From positions 33,294,001-33,358,000 of the forward strand of contig JBITNC010000001.1 in assembly GCA_050084985.1 (NCBI GenBank): a stretch of 64,000 nt of DNA, in the 5' to 3' direction. Positions 43,633 through 54,722 of this stretch are shown in pieces. The position numbers were made by a program, and so were the translations under genes. Numbering within the stretch: position 1 is the stretch's first letter; each line of letters starts with the position of its first letter. Origin of the DNA: Nageia nagi (Eukaryota > Pinophyta). Below the pieces are notes generated by a model. That model was not told where the DNA came from. It did not search any database and saw nothing but the letters and a program-made list of their open reading frames with translations.

Positions 43633-44840
43633 CTTAGATTAAGGGGTTTCTCTTGGTCATGCATGGTTTTTTGATCCAAATTTGCTTGATTAACTTCATA
43701 TGAGGGTTTAGTTGATGGTTGCTTTTGATATTGTTGATAGTTATCATTATGCTTTTGATTGAGATCAAGATTCTTCTTATGCAATTGGATATCACTTGAT
43801 TGGAACTTGAATTTCTCAATGAGCTTTTCTTGTGATAAGGCATATTAAAAAGATTTATTTTTTTGGATTTGGAAGATGGAAGATATTCTCTTGTTACAAC
43901 TCTTGCAAACGATCCTAAAAATCTCTTCCTACAGAAAGGAATACGAAAAATCTATTATGATTATTCTCCATATTACCACATAATCATTAATAGATTCATC
44001 ATCATGTTAGGATGTTCTTATTAAGTCCATGATATATGATCTTTTCCTTATATTAATGGTAAAATGGTGCAAGAAGATATTTGCTAGCTACTCAAAGGAA
44101 TAAATTCTATGCTGGGGTAAATTGTTATACCAATCCAAAGCATCTACTAAAGTTATCAAAAATATCCTAAGCATGAGGACATCATCATTTCTTATAAGTT
44201 AACATGAATAATTTAATTTCCTCAAGTGCTCTCTTAGATCTTCTTTCCTTTCAAACTTAACTATTTAAGGAACCTCAAACATATAGGGAAATTGCTTGAT
44301 TGGAATCAAAGGGTTAATAGGCTCATTGAAAATCAATTGATAAGGCAAGGAAATTTTATTTTCATTATTGATCCTTAATTCCATGCCTTGCAATCTCTTC
44401 AATATATCATCATTAATTGCTTATGATTATTGATTGGTCATGCTTTGTAGTTGATAGAATGGTTGATGATAGTCTTGTTGCATACTTTATCTTAAGGGTT
44501 GGTTCCATGTTATATTTGGGATAAATTAACCTTGTGGTTGAGCCATTTGATTGATATATCCTTGAATTTGATATGATGGATGATGCACATGATGAAGAAG
44601 ATAAGGAGAAGGAAGGCTCATACCTTGATATGGTTGATTAGCAATGCCTTGAGAGACCACTTATTGAAAGTTACCTTGGATTTAATTTTGATCAAGGTCA
44701 TGTTGGCTTGGTTGAAGGGAAGAATTGATTTGGCCAGCATAAGCAACTTGATTTAATTGAATTTGATTTTAATGTGAAACCCTCAAGTGAGAGAGATTAT
44801 GATGTAGCCCTAAAGCATGAGAAACAAGAAGATTATATTA
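43633..44840 (-). pseudogene. Element E gag
   Basis: N-terminal part is Gln/Asn/Pro/Tyr-rich (QPSQHDLDQN, PYQGMSLPSPYLLHHVHHP). Then LQGMELRINNENKISLPYQL, NEPINPLIPIKQFPYMFEVP, FERKEDLREHLRKLNYSC, NDDVLMLRIFLITLVD, LDWYNNLPQHRIYSFE. The C-terminal part (43633-43850) has LIEKFKFQSSDIQLHKKNLD and a Gln/Asn-rich tail. It matches A over the core. Several stops are present. Confidence 0.8.
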
Positions 44841-45208
44841 CACATTGAACACAAAATGTAATTGTTCCTTTAGTTTCATATCATTTTTGTTACACAAGTT
44901 GCTTATTAATAATGCTTATAAAAAATATTTCAATATGGTATTTCATTTTTGTTCATATCATTGGCCTCATTTGTAAGAAAGGGGCACTCTTATCAAAAAA
45001 TATATGGCAACATAGTGGCTTGGGAAACCAAGTTGATCAATCTAAATTTCTTTATCATCTTCATCTTGGTGGGTAAGTCACCAAGGACAAGTTTTCTTTC
45101 TTATCACTTATCATACTTACCATATCATGTTTATATTTGATATATTTATTGTAAAAAATTATAAGCTCTTTTTAGGTACCTTTTTTCTTTTTTTTTTAAC
45201 CTTGGATT

Positions 45209-45232
45209 GCTCCTATGATGAGAGGTCCACCA
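45209..45232 (-). other. Element E candidate primer binding site
   Basis: The minus strand reads TGGTGGACCTCTCATCATAG directly after an end reading TTGCAACA. The A LTR ends CTGCAACA before its PBS, which supports this boundary. The tRNA is not assigned. Confidence 0.4.
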
Positions 45233-46170
45233 TGTTGCAACCAAGTCAAAGAGGATGCATAACATAACTAAAAATCAAGGCATCCAAAATTGCCACCATG
45301 TCACAACGTTTTAAGGAGTATTTTCTTGCTTATCTTGTTAAAATTTGAATTCATGTTTTGATTTCCTTTTGTCTCAAAAGTATCAAAACATATTCAAATT
45401 GGTGCATCTATTAATACATACAAAATAACTTTGACTTTATTAAAATACCTTTTTAGATATTTGAAATAATTTATTTAATTTATTAATCAAATGCTCTTTT
45501 CCATGTGCACTCTCATCTACCTTTATATTTTATTATAAAAGTTCAGCATGGTATCAAAATAAGACTAAGGAGGAGCCTTAGTGCTAGACCTATTGCCAAT
45601 AAAGGTAGAGGGATTATGCATGATCAAAGATATGATATGACATGGTATAATCTCAAATCCTTGATAGGTGGTAATATACTTGTGTCAATCTTGATCGATG
45701 TTTCTAAATGCCATCTATCACCTTTGGATTTTGTTATACTCTAAGCTCTACATTCTTGTGATACTTCATCCCTTTGCAATAAATATTTGATATGTCGATG
45801 GTGGTATGATGACATCAATCTTAAAGGTGAGGTGTTTTGGAAAGGTAATCAAGCGCTATTGCTAGGTTTCTGGCTCCATCAATAGGTTGAGTTCGGATAG
45901 ATGGTTTCATCTGTTGGAGAAGCTCATCATTCATCCTCTCTTGATTGAATCTCACCTTCATTCTTCATCATAGGTAAAGAAAATATTTGTATTTTTCATT
46001 GATCCAATTTTGATAGGTTAAGTTCAAGTAGGTCATTATCATCTTTCATGTCATCGATTTCTTACTTTCATAGTTAATTGGAGAGTCTAATATTTTATAA
46101 ATAACTATGATAATTATTATTTCAATTATAAAATAATTAAATATTATATTAAATAGTTAATTAAATTAAT
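45233..46170 (-). repeat. Element E candidate LTR, outer end unknown
   Basis: Begins TGTTGCAACC on the plus strand, like TGTTGCAGTG in A. A minus-strand TATA-like stretch (CTTTTATAATAAAATATAAA) lies at about 45520-45540. No ORF. There is no second copy, and sequence near 45835-46080 could belong to something else. Confidence 0.35.
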
Positions 46171-46175
46171 TAAGA

Positions 46176-47130
46176 CACTTGCAAACATGCTTAAGATAAT
46201 TCTACCAAATCTTATCTCTAAGGAACAAGGTAGCTTAATGGAGGGATGCCAAATAGTGGATGGTATAGTAGAACATGATGAGGCCATTCATTCTATAGAT
46301 ATTGGTAATATGAACACATTCTCAAATATTATTAATAGAGAGCTATCCAAGTTTTCCAAATCAGGGAGAGGTCTAAGGCAAGGGGATCTAATATCCCCTA
46401 TTGTTATAATATAATCCCTTGGATGAGGAATCAGTGAATGAAAGAGATAGGGCATGATTAATGATATAAGGGTAGCACCAAATTGTTATAACCTCTTCCA
46501 TCATCAATTCATTGATGATACAATGCTAGTTGGAAGGGCTTCTAGAAGAGAGGAAAAATAATTCCTTAAAATACTAGAAGAATATGAAGAAGCGACACAT
46601 AAAAAAAAAAGAGCAAATTATTTTTCATAAAAACTAGCTATAGAGTGCAAAGGGATATCATTAATATCTTTTTATGTCCTATGGGAGATCTTTCAAGTAC
46701 ATACTTGGGGTTGCCACTTTTTTATAAATCTAAAATAGACATTCAAAAGCCAATGCTAGATAGGATTGAAACAAACTAGCTAGCTAGAAGGGGGTAGTTT
46801 TAAGCTCATAAACCAAATATTTATTGGTAAATATAGTACTTCAAGATATAATAATTTATTGGTCTTTTACTTTCAAAATTCTTATTTCAATTTCTCAACA
46901 AATAGATCAAATTTATAGACAATTTCTTTGGTCATGGGTAGAGAAAAAAAGGAGAGTGACATTGGTAGCCTAGAAGAAAGTATGCAAACCCAGATATAAA
47001 GGAGGGCTTGGATTGAGAAAACATATAAATTTTAATTAGGATATCCTAGGAAAACTTTGCTAGCAGTTAGCTTTAGAAAATTGAATATATTGGATAAGGA
47101 TATGTTATTCTTTTAGAATCACACTCTGAA
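46176..47130 (+). pseudogene. LINE (L1-type) reverse transcriptase fragment
   Basis: Non-LTR RT: LPNLISKEQGSLMEGCQIVD, a gap, then GRGLRQGDLISPIV (RT motif with RQGDPLSP wording), and after a shift FIDDTMLVGRAS (the FADDT catalytic motif with Ala changed to Ile), then LEEYEEATHKKKRANYF. A later part reads FWSWVEKKR-like and GGLGLRK-like wording, to about 47120. Between the first two motifs a stretch normally holding the first catalytic Asp is missing. No endonuclease, poly(A) tail or duplication was found. Confidence 0.75.
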
Positions 47131-49080
47131 GATAGGGTAACATTCTACTATTCTTTATTCTTTCATCCCTTTCAAATACACTCATTTTTAATTCCCATTT
47201 CTTTCTTCCATTTCATGTTTTTGTAAATATTAAAAGTAATCTTTATTCTTTGTACTTAGTTAATTTTATCAAATTTTGCTTAAGTTTAGGTAGTTCTAGG
47301 TACTTTTAATAGTTTGGGTACTATCTAGTGCTATCTATGTATATAATTCTTAAACATTTTGTTTTGTAGCTTAAACACTATCTTGTTCAAAAGTTGGTGT
47401 TCTCATAAGTATCAGAAGTTGATCATAGCCTAGTTAGGTATTTTTTGGTAAGTATACATAGTTTGTGTTCATAATGCACTATCAATATGTCAAATTCATG
47501 TCTAGAAAGTGATGTAGTATGATCAAGAAATACTATAACATGTAAGGAAAGTAAATCTCTAGGTCTAATCTAGGTATTATAGAAGTCTAGGTCTTTCCAC
47601 TAAGTATTGTAAATATGAGTCTTTATCAAGTCAAAATTACCAATGGGTAATGTTATAAAGCCCATGTATTTCCAAAGAGAAAGTTATATTGTACATCCAA
47701 AATTAGTGGGAGATATTTTAGAAAGTTCATCCTTTAGATCTCATCAATTTTAAGTGATGGTGACATATTTTTTGTTTGAAATAAGCGGATGTTAAGATGA
47801 TCATCAATGAGAACTTCTTAGAGGACATTTAGCAAGAGATATTTTAGGGAGTTCATCTTCTAGAGCCTACTAATTTTGAATGATTATGTAATACATTTTT
47901 ATCAAAAATTGATGGGTGTTAAAGTCTCTACCATCAAGAAACCTTACGAAAGGCAAATAGAGCTTGCTATATTGAAATACAAATAGTGAGTTTAGAAAAA
48001 CTCTTGAGTCCATTTAATCATGAATCTTTGACCCCAAGGCTCTATCAATATGTCAAATATGAATCATTTCCACATGATAGTATCAATTCTTCCTTGTATA
48101 TCAATGATACACCCTTTATTACCCTCACTATTCCATGCAACCTAGAGCTACAGTAATCATCATAAATTATTTCAAAGAGTTAGATGGTTGTTGATAGAGC
48201 ACAAAGACAAATTGTACCAATCAAGTTGATGGACCATAACCTCACAATTAGCTATAGTTATAGCATGATGCAATAAATGATAGATCAAAGGGATTACAAC
48301 TAGGAAGTATAATAATTCAAAAATAATAAACTTTCAAACCTTGGCATTGATTGTACTTAGTCACTATGTAACCTAGCATAGTTGTAATTATAAATTATAC
48401 ATTTGTAAATATTTCTTTAGGATGTTTTTATTCAATGGAGTAATTAACTACAATAATGGTGTAAAACCACCCAATTGTAAATATGAACATATAAATAGTG
48501 GACTATTATAGGTCCAAGAGGTCGAACATTCTAGCAAATTTGCCTAGTGTATGAAATGCTTTCATGTGTGATAATACAATGAAATGATATTTTACCCTCA
48601 CAATTTATACCTATTTGTTATGTTTTGTAAATTTTATGCATGAATTATTATCTTAAGTTATGGCTATGTATTGTGATTATGAGACCCTAAGAATAAGATA
48701 GTCTTCTATTATTATTCTTGGCTATGGATTATTGCTTCCACTACGATGCCTGGGTTAGTTAGTGTTCATTTAATTTATTTATTTATTGTGTTCATATATT
48801 TCCTATTACTCTTATCTTTCTATCTCTTTCCAATTACTTTTAACCTTTATCATAGATAAAAACTAGACTATAACCCAAAGATTGAGCATAATACCCGAAT
48901 GAGTGCACTCTCTTACCACTTTCTACTCTTTCAAGGATCCTACTATTGTGGGAAATGGAGAACATGACTAGACCAAACCTTTGAGGTTAAATTATACCAA
49001 TCAATAGTAAAAAAGTCCATTTTTAGCATGCTTGATGGGACATGAGCTAAATTACATATTTAGTGGGCATAAAAGGCCAG
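47131..49080 (+). other. Unassigned, probably includes the 5' LTR and leader of F
   Basis: Two kilobases with no ORF of note and no recognised repeat. Since F coding begins just after, its LTR, PBS and leader should lie here, but I could not identify a PBS or an LTR boundary. Confidence 0.35.
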
Positions 49081-49299
49081 ATAGTTGTGTCTAGTAAGCT
49101 AACACTTAGTGATTTAAAATATTATAAGGTTTTCCTACCTTATTTACAAATCCGCTATCAAACCAATCAATATTTCAAATTCTAGCACCTCTAGAATGTA
49201 GATTTACTAAAATTAGTGCCAAAAATTCTATAAGACAACCTAAATTTCAAGAGTTGTCTATCCCTCAAAAGATAACTAGGAAAAAGATTTTCTAAATAT

Positions 49300-50340
49300 T
49301 TTCACCTCAAATTCCTCTAAGAGTTGTCCCATTATCATCCATATTTGAATTTCCCTTTGGAAAATCCTTCACCTAATACTAGTGGTCAAAACATGGCCCA
49401 ACCATATCTTGCTAACTTTTCTTCTTGGAATAATGGCCATCCTTTGGTTGTTACTACCAATTCTCCAGCTATTCCTCAAGCAACTTTCAAGGTTTTGCCT
49501 AACTATGATGGGTCTAGTAAGACACCATATGAACATTATTAGGATGTCTCTCTTTTGGTTTTAAGTTTTGATATTACTAATGAAATAGTGATTAATAGAT
49601 TTATATCACATTATTTTAAAGGAAAAGTAGCTGAATGATTTAGAACTCTTATCCCTAATCTATAAACACATGGGGAGAGTTATGTCAAAATCTGATCAAA
49701 ATATTTTCTATAGACGATGAGGATAGTACATTTTTGAGCCTTATAACATGTATAAAAAGGAACTCTCATGAGTTTATTGAATATTTTAACATAACATTTG
49801 AGAAAATATGGAAGTTTATTCTAGCAAGGATTAGAATGATAAATGCATAAGCCTTAGTATATTATAGGAAATATTTCTTCCCTAATCTCAATATGCTTAT
49901 TGTTATGTCTGGAGATACTTTCCATGATGTCTACTAATTGGCTAAAACTTCTGAACATACCATGGTATCCTTTGGAAATATGTAAGAAATATCCATTATG
50001 CCTTTATTTCCTAATTTATCCCCTAAACATGCTCTACAAACTTCTCATCCTACAGTATTACCCTTGCCACTTCCTCTTTAAGCCCATGATTCATAGTTAA
50101 GTACTAGTGTTACCTGCTTTTGCATCTACAAGTACAAGTTCTGATTCTAAATCTCAAGAGGAAGAAAGAATAAGGCAATTGAAGGTAACCATCATGAATC
50201 TTACAAAGAAGCTCACTCTACAAGAGAGATAGAATCGAGTATTCAACTACAAAAGATATGATAACTAGTATCAGCCAAGATTCTAGCCCAAGAATAATTT
50301 AATAGAATAGCCAATTGTTCCTAAAGCAATTGATAATATG
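49300..50340 (+). pseudogene. Element F gag
   Basis: An open stretch (49324-49542) is Pro/Asn/Ser-rich then enters the core: ATFKVLPNYDGSSKTPYEHY, a TAG, DVSLLVLSFDITNEIVINRF, FKGKVAE, TGA where Trp is usual. Later frames are shifted and stopped. 50100-50235 shows a coiled-coil-like EEERIRQLKVTIMNLTKKL. No zinc knuckle is visible. Confidence 0.65.
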
Positions 50341-51487
50341 GTTATGGATATTTCTATAGAGAGTGATGCTATAATAATTATAAAATGGTGTCCTCCATAT
50401 TTAGCCCCTCATTTACTAGACTCTTGTGCTATATATCAACACTAACATTTGGGCTTACACTCAAATCAAATGGTAGAACCCACATCAGATCCTACTGCAA
50501 ACCTCACTATGGTTAATTTTTAGCTTCTAGGTTATGTTGGAGAATAAACCAATTATGTACAAACTAGAACTTCTTGCTATTATTAGAAATAAAATCCCAA
50601 AAATAGAGAGGCCTCATCCATTAAGATATCCTTTCATCATAAATCATCATAAGGAGAAGGCCACTCAGCAGTTTAGATCACATCAACCCACTAAAATAAG
50701 TAAGTTTACCCCTTATGCTCCATTTAATATTATGAATGAATTAAATAAAATACCTTCTAGAATGTTAATGTTTGATGCATTAAAAATTTTGGGTCAAATT
50801 GACCTTTTGCAAGAAGCTTTGAAGCTTAAAAATAGTAAGAAAAGGGTAAATGAGGGAAACACTATTTTTGCAATATCTAATAATGTCCCTCTAGCTCCTA
50901 TAGGATTAAGAAGACCTCCACCTTTCTATCTATCCTTTAGATTAGAATTTTGGGTAGTTAATAATTACATGATAACTACCAAAGTTGTTCTTACATCATT
51001 CCTAAAGCAATTGCAAATGAAATTAAATTGTATATTACTTGATGCATAGACAAATTCATATAGTTAGATTCTTCCTCAATAGATGTTGTTGGTAGTGTTA
51101 AAGGAGTTTCAATAACTCTAAATGCATTCCTTGATATATTTTTCATTCAATATATTATTGTTATTTATCTTCCACCTTTTATTTGGAATCTATTTGTCTA
51201 GAGAGTTTATCATTAAATTGGAAGGGTACCTAGCTTTAGATTATATACATATTTTACTCCCTTTCCAAAATAAACAAGTAAATATCCTAAATAAGGGTAT
51301 CAAAAGTGTTCATATTAAGAATATAATAGAGAAACTTTATATGAATGACCTTAATCTTTTAGAATTCTTTGAAAAAGACACACTTAGAGAAACTATGCTA
51401 ACTACAAAAATTCTTTTAGCTAATGATTTCAATTACCAGGTTACTAACATTGGCATGGCTAATTACTGCTTATATGAAAATTCATAG
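50341..51487 (+). pseudogene. Element F gag-protease region, poorly preserved
   Basis: Open pieces at 50534-51049 and 51122-51487 have different frames. The first ends with segments like MFDALKILGQIDLLQEALKL, the usual segment before the protease. A protease is expected between 51060 and 51480; a weak SFNILLLF-like stretch may match the YNLLLGRPW motif, but the catalytic Asp strand is not convincing. Confidence 0.4.
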
Positions 51488-51519
51488 CCAATATCACTCA
51501 CAATTGAGATAAAGCATGA

Positions 51520-51870
51520 GATATGAATAATATACTTTGATGGGACAAAATATAAACATGTCTATGAGACTATTATTATTTTTAAATCACTAGTAGGGAA
51601 TATGAGAAGATTTTCATTCAAATTCATATGGATTTACACAAATAATGTTGTTGAGTATGAAGCCCTTTATTTAAGGTTATCCAAAGTAATCAATATGATC
51701 ATTAGATATTTAGTAATACATGGTGATACTGAATTGGTCATTAAGTAAGTTAGAAACTATATTAGTGCAAAATATCACTATCTGAAGACCTATAAGAATA
51801 GGATATGGGACTTACTAGAGTCATTCCTAGCAATAAATTTTCTCTATTCTTATAAGATAATCAAGTTTCT
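51520..51870 (+). pseudogene. Element F archaeal-type RNase H, upstream of RT
   Basis: IIYFDGTKYKH (first catalytic Asp), TNNVVEYEALYLRLSKVI (Glu), VIHGDTELVIK (Asp), then a TAA where Gln is usual, VRNYISAKYHYLKTYKNRIW, LLESFLAINF and a PIKGHALTLL-like end. Spacing of the acids fits the same fold as in A, but here it lies before the RT. About 400 bp of decayed linker separates it from the RT. Confidence 0.75.
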
Positions 51871-52229
51871 TATGCATTTACCAATAAAGGGGCATGCTCT
51901 AACCCTACTCATTATAGAAAAGAAAGCTTTGGTGTCAAATTTCAATGTAGGCCATCAGTGCTTGATGCTGTAAACTTCTGGTAGGTGTTTGACTTTGATG
52001 AACATATCATGAATTTTTTATTAGATGAAGCATTTGCTCATACCTTTGGTATTGAAGAACTATGTAACTATTTCTAAGAGTCAAATGTAATACAGCTCAA
52101 AAATAATGTCACACAACTTAGAAATAATATTACATCAAAAGATTTTCTCTCTTGTGAAAGGCTATTTGACTCTAAAGATGTTCAAAAGGTCAAAACTTTG
52201 GCTATTCAAAAGAAGGGTAATATTGAAAT

Positions 52230-53190
52230 AGAAGTAGTACCCAAAAAATGTATAAAAGTTGGATCAAAGTGCTTTGAAGAATAAAAAATGATTATTTTTT
52301 AAGATTTATCACTAGTTATCAAAGGCAATTACTTGGGCTTATGATGATATGATAAAATATGATAAAAAAGTGATCCAACCTACCATTAAGCTTGAACCAA
52401 AAGCTAAACCATATGGATAAAAGCAGAGGTCAATCAAACCAAAAATTGATGAATCCATGAAGAAAGAGTTCATTAAACTCTTAGATTCTAAAATTATCTA
52501 TTCTATCAAGCATTCTTTTTGGGTTTCCAATCTAGTTTTAGTAAGAAAAAAAAGTGGATAAATCAAATTATGTGTAGACTTTAGAAATTTGAACCAAGTA
52601 TCACTCAAGGATAACTATTCCCTCCCTCCCATAGAGCAAATGCTACACATAATAGTTGGAGCATATTATTTTTCTATGATTGGGCTACTTGAGATTCAAT
52701 GAATTATTTCAAAAATACATTCATAACCAAGTGGGGGACATTTGCATTTCAGCAAATGCCCTTCATTCTCTCAAATGTTAGGGCTACCTTTCAAAGGGCC
52801 ATGGACCATATATTTGGTGATTTGATAAATAAGATTATCTTGGTCTACTTGGATGACATTACATTGTTTTCCAAAAGTAGAGAAGATCATTTGCATCATC
52901 TTAGGTAAGTTTTTTAAAAATGTATATAAGTTGAGATTTCAATCAATCCCAAAATGTTTATTTTTATGGTTAACCAAGGAAAATTGCTTGGTCATATTAT
53001 CTCAAAAAAAGGATTGGCAATTGATCTAGATAAAGTGAAAGCTATTCAAACATTACCTTTACCCTCAAATAAGAAGGTCCTACAATCTTTCCTTAGTCAA
53101 ATCAATTTTGTAAGGAAATTTATTAATGTTTTTTTAGAAATAGTTTCTCCAATTACAAAATTGTTAAAGAAAGATGTTGTATTCTCCTAG
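52230..53190 (+). pseudogene. Element F reverse transcriptase
   Basis: KPKIDESMKKEFIKLLDSKI, FWVSNLVLVRKKSG, TAA, IKLCVDFRNLNQVSLKDNYS, then a shift, FITKWGTFAFQQMPFILSNV, FQRAMDHIFG, VYLDDITLFSKSREDHLHHL (catalytic pair), GKLLGHIISKKGLAIDLDKV, SNKKVLQSFLSQINFVRKFI. The first catalytic Asp region (FSMIGLLEIQ) has lost its Asp. Confidence 0.88.
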
Positions 53191-53665
53191 TCAAAGGAAG
53201 CAAAGCAATCTTTTCAAGACATAAAAAAAAGTTATAATAGAAGCTCCTATTTTGAAGAATTTTGATTTTTTAAAAGATTTGATTATGTATGCATATAGAG
53301 CAGAGAAAAGTGTTACTACAATTCTAGCATAGAAACATGATCAGAAGGAAGAACATCTCATAGCCTTTTATAGCCAAACACTTCACCAACATCAAAGAAG
53401 GTATTCATTCATTGATATGTAAGTGTTTTCCATAATGAAAGGACTTAAGAATTTTAAGCATTATATGTCCCATAACAAGATTCTTGTATATAATATTCAC
53501 CTAGATGTAAGAAACTATGTCATTCAAGGAGAATTCAGTGAAGGAAAGGTTGGTTGGATTACAAATTTAATGAAATATGATGTAGAAATTAAGCCAACCA
53601 AGCTTATTAGGGGTAGGGCTTTTTGTGAAGATATAATAAGGGCTACACACATGATTGCTATTATA
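53191..53665 (+). pseudogene. Element F RT-linked RNase H
   Basis: IIEAPILKNFDFLKDLIMYA, YRAEKSVTTILA, TAG where Gln is usual, HDQKEEHLIAFYSQTLHQHQ, YSFIDM, then FSIMKGLKNFKHYM and VGWITNLMKYDVEIKPTKLI. The Asp after the YA stretch is replaced by Tyr, so it is inactive. Confidence 0.78.
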
Positions 53666-53697
53666 GAGCATGAAGAGCATCTTAACCAAGAAAGTGA

Positions 53698-54716
53698 TTG
53701 GATAAAATAATTTATCTTTATTTTAGAATCGACAAATATCCTAAATCTTTAGATAGATTTCAAATAAGGAGATTCAAATTACAAGCATTGAATTTTATGA
53801 TGGTAGATTACCATATTTATAGGAAGAATTTTGATCAGACCCTATTAAGATGTGTAACTCATGATGAAGCCCAAAGAGTTTTGCACAAATTTTATTATTG
53901 ATTTTTTGGAGGACACTATAGTGGCCCAAATATTGTAGCAAAAGTATTATGAGATGGGTATTATTGGCCTACTATTTTCTAAGATTCATTCAAGATAGCA
54001 CAAAAATGTGACAAATGTAGCAGATATATTCGAAAAAGGAAATAGGTTGCAATGCCTATTAAGCCTATGGTTGTTGAGAAACCATTCCAACAATGGGGTC
54101 TTGATTTCATTGGTGTTATAAATCCAAATTCCTTAGCAAGTCATAAATTTATTCTGACTACAATAGATTATTTTACAAGATGGTTAGAATTCATACCATG
54201 TAAGAGTGCAAATCAAGAGATAATAATGGAGATGATTTAAAGGATAATTACTTACTTTGGTATCCTACATACTATCATATTAGAAAATGGTCTTGTATTC
54301 ATTGGAACATAAATTTGTTAGACTTTATTGCCAAGTATGAGATCTACTAGTTATTCTCTTCAAATTACTACCTGTAAGGGAATGGGTTAGCAGAATCAAT
54401 AAATAAAAACTTAACCCAAATTATTAAAAGGATAATTGAAGAGAATAATAAATAATGGCATGCACTATTAAACTATGAATTATGGGAAGATAGAATCAAT
54501 ATCATATCAGCTATTAAGATATCTCCTTATGCATTAGTATATGGTAATAGATGAGTATTCCCTATTCATCTTGAGTTACCTACATTGAAAATCCTACAAG
54601 AATTATAGGACTATGACTTTGAGCCATATCTACAAATAAGATTCAATTAAATCATGAAACTAGAGGAGGATAGACACAAAGCATATGAGTCTTTCTAGTA
54701 TTTGTATATCAATACA
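53698..54716 (+). pseudogene. Element F integrase, zinc finger and core
   Basis: LLRCVTHDEAQRVLHKFYY, a TGA, FGGHYSGP, YYWPTIF, KCDKCSRYI form the HHCC domain. The core has FQQWGLDFIGVINPNS (first Asp), TTIDYFTRWLEFIPCKSANQ, ITYFGILHTIILENGLVF, where the second Asp is Glu, and a region about 54370-54420 with LAESINKNL-like wording. It ends in KLEEDRHKAYESF at about 54700. H begins at 54723. Confidence 0.82.
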
Positions 54717-54722
54717 TAATCA

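Larger units (their letters stand above)
43622..46170 (-). mobile_element. Element E: Tat-like Ty3/gypsy relic (gag, leader, 5' LTR)
   Basis: A third relative of A, read on the minus strand: candidate LTR from 45233 upward, PBS, short leader, gag from about 44840 down to 43633. All of pol is missing; the gag end abuts the RT of D in the opposite orientation. The upper end of the LTR is not defined (at most 46170). Confidence 0.65.

Noticed and set aside
43634-43843. Ser/Asn/Ile-rich minus-strand ORF
   Set aside because: It overlaps the E gag C-terminal tail in another frame.
45549-45563. TGGTATCAAAATAAG as a PBS of another element
   Set aside because: It matches initiator tRNA-Met only over eight bases, has no gag after it and lies inside the candidate LTR of E.
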